The position numbers and the translations under genes are program-made. Shown here one piece after another: positions 58,680-64,000 of a DNA stretch of 64,000 nucleotides; position 1 is the first letter of the stretch, and every line of letters starts with the position of its first letter. The notes under the pieces are model-generated. The model saw nothing but the letters and a program-made list of their open reading frames with translations. It was not told the DNA's origin and did no database searches. The stretch is taken from positions 2,356,001 to 2,420,000 of the forward strand of contig OY760942.1 in assembly GCA_963664065.1 (NCBI GenBank), read 5' to 3'. Origin of the DNA: JABDJL01 sp963664065 (GTDB lineage: Bacteria; Pseudomonadota; Gammaproteobacteria; Xanthomonadales; SZUA-36).

Positions 58680-60068
58680 ATGACTGAAGCATTATCGCCA
58701 CCCGAAATCCGTGCAATTCATAAAGGCTGCAGGAATTCTTTCGCGCTTGGCAAAAGCAAGCCGATGGAATGGCGGTCGGGGCAGCTCAATGCCCTGGAGT
58801 GCATGCTTGCAGAAAATGAAACCACGTTTTGTGAGGCACTTGCAAAAGACCTGGGAAAGTCGGTCACCGAAGCCTTTGTGTACGAAATCTCTTTTGTCAT
58901 CTCGGCTTCCAGCCACGCACGTAAAAACCTTGCGAACTGGATGCGGGACCGGCGGGTTTCAACACCCCTGTTGGTCAAGCCGGGCCGCAGCTGGGTGCGC
59001 CCGGAACCTCTTGGAACAGTGTTGATCATCAGCCCCTGGAACTATCCGCTGCAGCTTTGCCTGGCGCCGCTGATTACCGCCATCAGTGCCGGCAACTGTG
59101 CAGTTATCAAGCCTTCTGAATTGGCACCCGCGACCTCGGCTGCGCTGGCAAAAATTACGCCTCGATACCTGGACAGTAATTGCATCCGGGTAATCGAAGG
59201 TGGTGTAGAGGCCTCTACGGAATTATTGGAGCTTGACTGGGACCATATCGTTTTTACCGGCGGGGAGAAAGTCGCCAGGATAGTGATGACGGCCGCAGCC
59301 CGGCACCTAACTCCAGTGACCCTGGAGTTAGGTGGAAAAAGCCCCTGCATCGTCCTGCCGGACGCCGATCTTGATATTGCGGCGAGGCGGATAGCGTGGG
59401 GAAGATTTACCAATTGTGGCCAGACTTGTATTGCTCCCGACTACATACTGACTGATCAGCGGACTGCCGGACTATTGATTCCAAAGTTACAGAAGGAAAT
59501 CACGGAAATGTTCGGTGAAGATCCAAAGCAGTCGAAAGATTATGGGCGGATCGTTAACCAGGTACACTTTGACCGTCTGACTGAACTGATCTATGACAAC
59601 GAGGTGTCGATTGGCGGCCAATCCGACCGCAACAGTTGCTATATCGCGCCGACCGTACTTCACCCGGTAAACAGGCACAGCCTGAGCATGCAGGGAGAAA
59701 TATTTGGTCCCGTGCTGCCCATCATGGAAGTGGCTGGGCTTGAACAGGCCATAGATTACATATGCTCCGGTGCCCGGCCGCTGGCGGCCTACCTGTTTAG
59801 CAAAAATGAGGCCGCCTTGAAACAAATGGTGGACCAGGTCAGCGCCGGCAGTATCGGCCTGAATGATGTGATGATGTTCATGGCGGTTGCAGAATTGCCA
59901 TTTGGCGGTGTCGGTGCCAGTGGTATGGGCACGTATGCAGGCGAATCGGGTTTCAGGCAACTCAGTCATGAAAAAGCGGTACTTAAGAGATCCTGGTGGC
60001 CTGACTGGCGCTTGCGATACGCGCCATCCAGCAGCCGGAAACTTAAATGGTTAAGGAAATTGCGATGA
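58680..60068 (+). CDS. NAD(P)-dependent aldehyde dehydrogenase (class 3-like)
   Basis: Oxidises an aldehyde to the acid; the 462-residue length and lack of an N-terminal extension fit the ALDH3/coniferyl-aldehyde-dehydrogenase-like branch. Motifs: IISPWNYPLQLCLAPLI, cofactor segment VIKPSELAPATSAAL, FTGGEKVARIVMTAA, catalytic Glu in VTLELGGKSPCIV, catalytic Cys in FTNCGQTCIAPDYIL, and LPFGGVGASGMGTYAGESGF. A C-terminal tail (SSSRKLKWLRKL) could associate with the membrane. Mfd and CsiV are usually adjacent, so this gene appears placed between them. A perfect 13-bp inverted repeat lies inside the coding sequence. Confidence 0.92.
   Translation: MTEALSPPEIRAIHKGCRNSFALGKSKPMEWRSGQLNALECMLAENETTFCEALAKDLGKSVTEAFVYEISFVISASSHARKNLANWMRDRRVSTPLLVKPGRSWVRPEPLGTVLIISPWNYPLQLCLAPLITAISAGNCAVIKPSELAPATSAALAKITPRYLDSNCIRVIEGGVEASTELLELDWDHIVFTGGEKVARIVMTAAARHLTPVTLELGGKSPCIVLPDADLDIAARRIAWGRFTNCGQTCIAPDYILTDQRTAGLLIPKLQKEITEMFGEDPKQSKDYGRIVNQVHFDRLTELIYDNEVSIGGQSDRNSCYIAPTVLHPVNRHSLSMQGEIFGPVLPIMEVAGLEQAIDYICSGARPLAAYLFSKNEAALKQMVDQVSAGSIGLNDVMMFMAVAELPFGGVGASGMGTYAGESGFRQLSHEKAVLKRSWWPDWRLRYAPSSSRKLKWLRKLR
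59304..59334. repeat. Perfect 13-bp inverted repeat inside the aldehyde dehydrogenase gene
   Basis: CACCTAACTCCAG (59304-59316), loop TGACC, CTGGAGTTAGGTG (59322-59334). It encodes HLTPVTLELGG, the conserved catalytic-Glu region. Confidence 0.85.
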
Positions 60069-60862
60069 TTATTTCCGGCAAATGCCGCCGTGCCTGCAGA
60101 GCTTTGCTGACAGCAGCCCTTATAGTCATTTCTGCAAATGCGGCAATGGCGGAAAGCGGAAGTTATCGTATTGAAGTACTGATTTTCAGCCACCTTGATT
60201 CCACTTCTGAGCCACAGAAAATGGAAGAAATCAGATCTTTTACCGAATTCCCGGAACTCGGCGAATCATTGGTGCCAGAGGCCCCGATAGCGCTGGATGT
60301 AACGAGTTCCATGATGCAGGACACCTGGCGACGCCTTCGTTTAAGTGCCTCATACCTCCCGCTGCTGTTTGCTTCCTGGGAACAATCCAGGATTGACTAC
60401 CACCCACCGGTACGTCTGCACGATGAAGAGTTGATTGCTGAGCAAATCCATTTTCCCTACGAGGTGGCCTTTATAGATCTGCGGTCCATGAACATGTTCG
60501 AGCACTACCTGGCGCCCTACTACCGCTTGGATGGAACGGTACAACTCAGGCGTACCCGGTTCCTGCACCTGAACCTTGACCTGGAGTACCGGCAGGACTT
60601 GCTGCCTCGTACCCGGTCCCCGGAGGTAAACGGCGCTCACGGCTTGGCTGAAATCGTAGTAAACAGTGCCCGCTTAACCAACACCAGTGACCCCGAATAC
60701 AGTGATTCGGAACTGGTGGAAGACATACTTGATCCCAGCCCAGGACCAGCGCTGGTGCATACAATAGAACAATCGCGGCAAATTCGAACCGGACAGATGC
60801 AATACTTTGATACACCCTACCTGGGCGTGTTGGTCAGGGTTACAGCAACCCCTGGTCGATAG
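60065..60862 (+). CDS. csiV: CsiV-family exported protein
   Basis: CsiV is a periplasmic peptidoglycan-binding protein described in Vibrio as the mediator of growth inhibition by D-amino acids through PBP1A/LpoA. The protein from the ATG at 60065 has 265 residues: signal peptide (ACRALLTAALIVISANAAMA), then YRIEVLIFSHLDSTSEP, SWEQSRIDYHPPV region, LRRTRFLHLNLDLEY and the C-terminal SRQIRTGQMQYFDTPYLGVLV. The start overlaps the upstream stop as ATGA and has AAGGA seven bases upstream. Location close to mfd agrees with the family context. Confidence 0.85.
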   Translation: MIISGKCRRACRALLTAALIVISANAAMAESGSYRIEVLIFSHLDSTSEPQKMEEIRSFTEFPELGESLVPEAPIALDVTSSMMQDTWRRLRLSASYLPLLFASWEQSRIDYHPPVRLHDEELIAEQIHFPYEVAFIDLRSMNMFEHYLAPYYRLDGTVQLRRTRFLHLNLDLEYRQDLLPRTRSPEVNGAHGLAEIVVNSARLTNTSDPEYSDSELVEDILDPSPGPALVHTIEQSRQIRTGQMQYFDTPYLGVLVRVTATPGR

Positions 60863-60942
60863 AATCGATTCCCTTGTGCCTGCTGTCCCGCCGCGCCATT
60901 TGGCGTTGATTATGGAACCGGTGCCAGAAATCCGGCGACTAA

Positions 60943-61716
60943 CTACGGCTCTAACTCAAACCGGTCTGCTTCAAGGCTGAACGGCAGTTTTTCCCGAGCC
61001 GATTTGACTTCTGACAGCTTGATCGACGCGCTTGCGCATTCTTCCGCGTCCCCGAGTTTTACCAATGGTTCCCCCGAAGGGTCATATACAACACTGGCAC
61101 CCGGGTATACGAAATCATTGCCATCTTTGCCAACCCGGTTAACCGCTGCCACGTAGCACTGATTCTCGATTGCGCGCGCTTTTAACAGGCTTGACCAGGC
61201 GGTGATACGCGCACCGGGCCAGTTGGCAACCACCAGCATCAGGTCATAGTCATTCCTGTTCCGGCACCAGACCGGAAAACGGATGTCGTAGCAAATCTGC
61301 GGGCAAATGCGCCATCCACGGTATTCAACTACAAGCCGTGCACTACCGGCCACATAGCGCTGGTCCTCACCGACATAGGCGAACAGGTGACGCTTGTCAT
61401 AAAAACGCACCTGGCCACCGGGTTCGACCCACAAAAAGCGGTTTCTGCGGCCCCGGTCGTCGATCGCCGCACTGCCTGCCAGCACCGTGTTCAGGTCTGC
61501 GGCCATTTCCTGCATCCAGCCAACGGTTTTCCCGTCCATACCCTCATCGTTTTCGGCAGTTTCCCCGAGAAAACCGGTGGTGAATGTCTCAGGAAAAATA
61601 ACGATATCTGCCTCTGCCGCGTGATTCTCGATTAAAGACTGGAGATGTGCACGGTTATCTGCCGGCTTGCGCCAGCGCAGCCTGGATTGTACGAGCAGCA
61701 GGTTTAATTCATCCAT
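60943..61716 (-). CDS. Omega-amidase / nitrilase-family hydrolase (YafV-like)
   Basis: A 257-residue carbon-nitrogen hydrolase with the Glu-Lys-Cys triad: E in VIFPETFTTGF, K in RFYDKRHLFAYVGED and C in ICPQICYDIRFPVWCRN. The FPETFTTGF and YDKRHLF context matches YafV/Nit2 omega-amidases, which hydrolyse 2-oxoglutaramate to 2-oxoglutarate and ammonia in metabolite repair. It stands alone, convergent with csiV. Confidence 0.9.
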   Translation of the reverse strand: MDELNLLLVQSRLRWRKPADNRAHLQSLIENHAAEADIVIFPETFTTGFLGETAENDEGMDGKTVGWMQEMAADLNTVLAGSAAIDDRGRRNRFLWVEPGGQVRFYDKRHLFAYVGEDQRYVAGSARLVVEYRGWRICPQICYDIRFPVWCRNRNDYDLMLVVANWPGARITAWSSLLKARAIENQCYVAAVNRVGKDGNDFVYPGASVVYDPSGEPLVKLGDAEECASASIKLSEVKSAREKLPFSLEADRFELEP

Positions 61717-61790
61717 TGCGTTCCGAATGCCTGTTTTTCATTGCGGGTAACTTCATTATCGTTTTATCTTGAGGAATTCAACCGGCAGGT

Positions 61791-62789
61791 TCAAGCGACA
61801 AACAGGTAGTCCCGGTCTTCGCACAGGCCGAGGCTCAACAGGAAAGTGGATATTTTCACCCTGGCGCCCCTGGAACCGACTGCCGCCAGGATAAAGCCAT
61901 CCAACCACTGTTCCCTTGTATCCGCACTCCAGACCGGCTTACCCCGCTTCCGGCCACCGACGCGCCTGGGATGTACGTTAATAAACCCGGCAACTTCGCA
62001 GCCCTGCGCTTCCAGCAGGTCATGAAATTTCTTTCCTGTCGGCCCGGCTCCCCAGATTATCACCGGGGCATTGGGAATCCGCCCGTCTGCCAGGTAGTAA
62101 GCCTTGGCCTGTTGAAAGTGCGCACGTGAATATCGATCATCAGTGCGGGTTAGCCTCAGGGGGTGTTCCCGCCATTTCAACAGGGTGGCTTCCGGTTTAC
62201 CCACCCGGATACCAAGCCGATCAGCGCGCAGAAACAGATCGTAATCCTCCGGCCATTGCACGTCCTCGTAGCCGTCCAACCGAAACAGGGTTTCGCGTCT
62301 GAGCATGGCAGTGGGATTCGGAACCGGACTTTCAACAAACATCTGACAATGGATCTGCTCCGGCGTGCGTTGGGAATTCAGCCACTGCTGGTAATGAATA
62401 TTTCCACCGCGCAGCGGCTGATTGGAAATGATTTCTACGCAGGCGCCGGCAATTTCAATATCCGGATTGTTTTGTAAGAAACCGAGTTGAGTTTCAAGCC
62501 GGCGCGGCAGTGAAATATCGTCGGCATCCATCCGCGCGATAATCCTGCCTTGTGACAGTTTCATGCCATGATTGAAAGCTGCGACTACTCCATTTCCCGG
62601 GCTTCGCAGAATGGACAGTCTCGGATCAGATTGATCAAGCTGATCGATCGTACCGTCCTCACTGTGATCGTCCACCAGCAATAACTCTATTGCGGTCAGT
62701 GACTGCTCGAGAATGCTGTCAACTGCATCACCCAGGTATTCACCGCCATTTTTTACCGGCAATACTACTGAAACTTCAGGACTGGACAC
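61791..62789 (-). CDS. GT2-family glycosyltransferase with C-terminal extension
   Basis: A 332-residue protein. The N-terminal GT-A domain shows SVVLPVKNGGEYLGDAVDSI, LLVDDHSEDGT, the metal motif ARMDADDISLPRRLE, and YEDVQWPEDYDLFLRADRLG (acceptor-side ED motif). About 90 C-terminal residues (PVIIWGAGPTGKKFHDLLEA, GFINVHPRRVGGRKRGKPVW) form a Rossmann-like extension resembling sugar-O-acyltransferase or nucleotide-binding domains that sense or modify sugars. Substrates unknown. It begins 19 bases after lysS, so it may be co-transcribed with it. Confidence 0.88.
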   Translation of the reverse strand: MSSPEVSVVLPVKNGGEYLGDAVDSILEQSLTAIELLLVDDHSEDGTIDQLDQSDPRLSILRSPGNGVVAAFNHGMKLSQGRIIARMDADDISLPRRLETQLGFLQNNPDIEIAGACVEIISNQPLRGGNIHYQQWLNSQRTPEQIHCQMFVESPVPNPTAMLRRETLFRLDGYEDVQWPEDYDLFLRADRLGIRVGKPEATLLKWREHPLRLTRTDDRYSRAHFQQAKAYYLADGRIPNAPVIIWGAGPTGKKFHDLLEAQGCEVAGFINVHPRRVGGRKRGKPVWSADTREQWLDGFILAAVGSRGARVKISTFLLSLGLCEDRDYLFVA

Positions 62790-62808
62790 CTTGCCCCGGG
62801 TCGTCCGC

Positions 62809-64000
62809 TTATTGCTGTTCGGGTCGCATATAGGGAAACAGCAGTACGTCCCTGATAGATGCCGAGTCGGTCAATATCATCACCAGCCGGTCGATGCCTA
62901 CGCCCTCCCCCGCGGTCGGTGGCATTCCATATTCAAGCGCGCGGATATAGTCTTCATCAAAATGCATCGCTTCCTGATCGCCGGCTTCCTTTTGTGCTGC
63001 CTGTTGCCTAAATCGGTCCGCCTGGTCTTCCGGGTCATTCAGTTCTGAGAAACCATTGGCAATTTCGCTGCCACAAACGATCAGTTCGAAACGATCGGTG
63101 ATGCGTGGATCTTCATCATTTCGTCTAGATAGCGGAGAAACCTCGGTCGGATAGGCGGTCATAAAAGTTGGTTGCATCAACTGCCGTTCGATCGTTGCTT
63201 CATAAATACCGGTCAAAAGCTTGCCGGCGCCCCAGCTATCCCCGATATGGATTTCGAGTTCGCTACAGGCTTTGCTCAGTACATCCCGGTTCCACAGGTC
63301 GGCATCAGCAAGATCGGGATTAAATTTCCTGACCGCTTCTTCAACCGTATAACGCTGAAAATCCGCGCCCAGATCAATGCTATTGCCCTGGTACTCCACC
63401 ACCTGTTTACCGGTCACCTCGATCGCCAGGCCTCTTAGCATCGCCTCGGTGAGGTCCATCAGGTCGTTGTAGTCTGCATAGGCCCAGTAGAACTCAAGCA
63501 TGGTGAATTCAGGGTTATGCCGGGTGGAAACACCTTCGTTTCGAAAATTCCGGTTAATTTCGTACACCCGTTCAAGTCCACCGACTATCAGTCTCTTGAG
63601 ATAAAGCTCAGGTGCTACGCGAAGGAACATTTCAAGATCCAGCGCGTTATGGTGGGTAACAAACGGCCGGGCAGTTGCACCGCCCGGTATCGGGTGCATC
63701 ATGGGTGTTTCCACCTCCAGAAATTCCCTGCCCGGAGCTTCCATGAATTGCCGAATGTAGCTGATAACCTTTGAACGAATACGAAATATATTTCGCGTAT
63801 CGTCGTTCATAATAAGGTCTACGTAACGGCGACGGTATCGCGTTTCTGTATGGATCAATCCATGCCACTTTTCAGGCAATGGACGCAGTGATTTGCTGAG
63901 CAGTCGAAGTTGATCGACCTTGACCGATAATTCGCCCTTCTGGGTGCGGAACATGACGCCTTCAGCACCGATCAGATCGCCAATGTCCCACTGTTTGAAC
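62809..64000 (-). CDS. lysS: Lysyl-tRNA synthetase (class II), 5' end outside the window
   Basis: The open frame continues past the right edge (FKQWDIGDLIGAEGVMF), so the apparent start at 63954 is internal. About 397 residues are visible: the end of the OB-fold anticodon-binding domain (LIGAEGVMFRTQKGELSVKV) and the catalytic domain with motif 1 (FLEVETPMMHPIPGGATARP), motif 2 (YEINRNFRNEGVSTRHNPEF, then TMLEFYWAYADY) and motif 3 (GEGVGIDRLVMILTDSASIR). It charges tRNA-Lys in the cytoplasm. About 100 N-terminal residues should lie beyond the window. Confidence 0.97.
   Translation of the reverse strand, partial: FKQWDIGDLIGAEGVMFRTQKGELSVKVDQLRLLSKSLRPLPEKWHGLIHTETRYRRRYVDLIMNDDTRNIFRIRSKVISYIRQFMEAPGREFLEVETPMMHPIPGGATARPFVTHHNALDLEMFLRVAPELYLKRLIVGGLERVYEINRNFRNEGVSTRHNPEFTMLEFYWAYADYNDLMDLTEAMLRGLAIEVTGKQVVEYQGNSIDLGADFQRYTVEEAVRKFNPDLADADLWNRDVLSKACSELEIHIGDSWGAGKLLTGIYEATIERQLMQPTFMTAYPTEVSPLSRRNDEDPRITDRFELIVCGSEIANGFSELNDPEDQADRFRQQAAQKEAGDQEAMHFDEDYIRALEYGMPPTAGEGVGIDRLVMILTDSASIRDVLLFPYMRPEQQ

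Overview
The window reads as a chromosomal segment of a heterotrophic gammaproteobacterium. Evidence: the gene content (RimO, RsmC, Mfd next to CsiV, PpsA/PpsR, Orn/RsgA, DUF1249, PuuD-type urate oxidation) and the tandem tRNA-Ala(GGC)/tRNA-Glu(TTC) pair. The M13 and DUF885 peptidases suggest a protein-degrading lifestyle, but I cannot place it below class level. Almost every gene could be assigned. No CRISPR array, prophage or rRNA operon was seen.

Layout. 0-3 kb: end of an M13 peptidase, then an ECF sigma factor / membrane protein / PDZ protein operon with an ECF-type promoter. 3-7 kb: CDF cation transporter, rimO, a frameshifted rsmC and a small secreted protein. 7-12.4 kb: exopolysaccharide genes (polyprenyl-phosphate sugar transferase, WecG-type transferase, GT-A glycosyltransferase, GDP-mannose dehydratase) damaged by an IS3-family element next to a truncated glycosyltransferase. 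12.4-19.2 kb: an AddAB-like helicase-nuclease pair with a SRAP (HMCES/YedK-like) protein. 19.2-21.2 kb: a PWGW-repeat membrane protein and a secreted trypsin-like protease.

21.3-37.2 kb is the most coherent block, a purine-catabolism supercluster. Adenine deaminase, xanthine dehydrogenase (XdhABC), urate oxidase PuuD, HIU hydrolase, OHCU decarboxylase, allantoinase PuuE, allantoicase and ureidoglycolate lyase take adenine to glyoxylate, and malate synthase can feed that into the TCA cycle. The same block carries molybdenum-cofactor genes (moaA, moaC, moaD, moaE, moeB), a SufU-like Fe-S scaffold and a TusA-like sulfur carrier, that is, much of what is needed to build the cofactors of xanthine dehydrogenase.

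37.2-43.4 kb: TauE-type permease, a previously unlisted 28-codon membrane-peptide gene, a DUF885 peptidase, a complete 1685-bp IS1595-family element with 8-bp target duplication and passenger genes sitting in the last codons of a DUF3307 gene, and two tRNAs with a near-consensus promoter. 43.4-64 kb: housekeeping genes (DUF1249, ppsR/ppsA, orn/rsgA, TraB-like, DUF349, NhaC-type antiporter, mfd, aldehyde dehydrogenase, csiV, nitrilase, GT2 glycosyltransferase, and lysS running off the right edge).

Two themes cross the annotation. Four genes between 6 and 20 kb are each split by a one-base change consistent with a homopolymer run, so they are either assembly errors or a decaying region. Long perfect inverted repeats of unrelated sequence are frequent between, and sometimes inside, genes.
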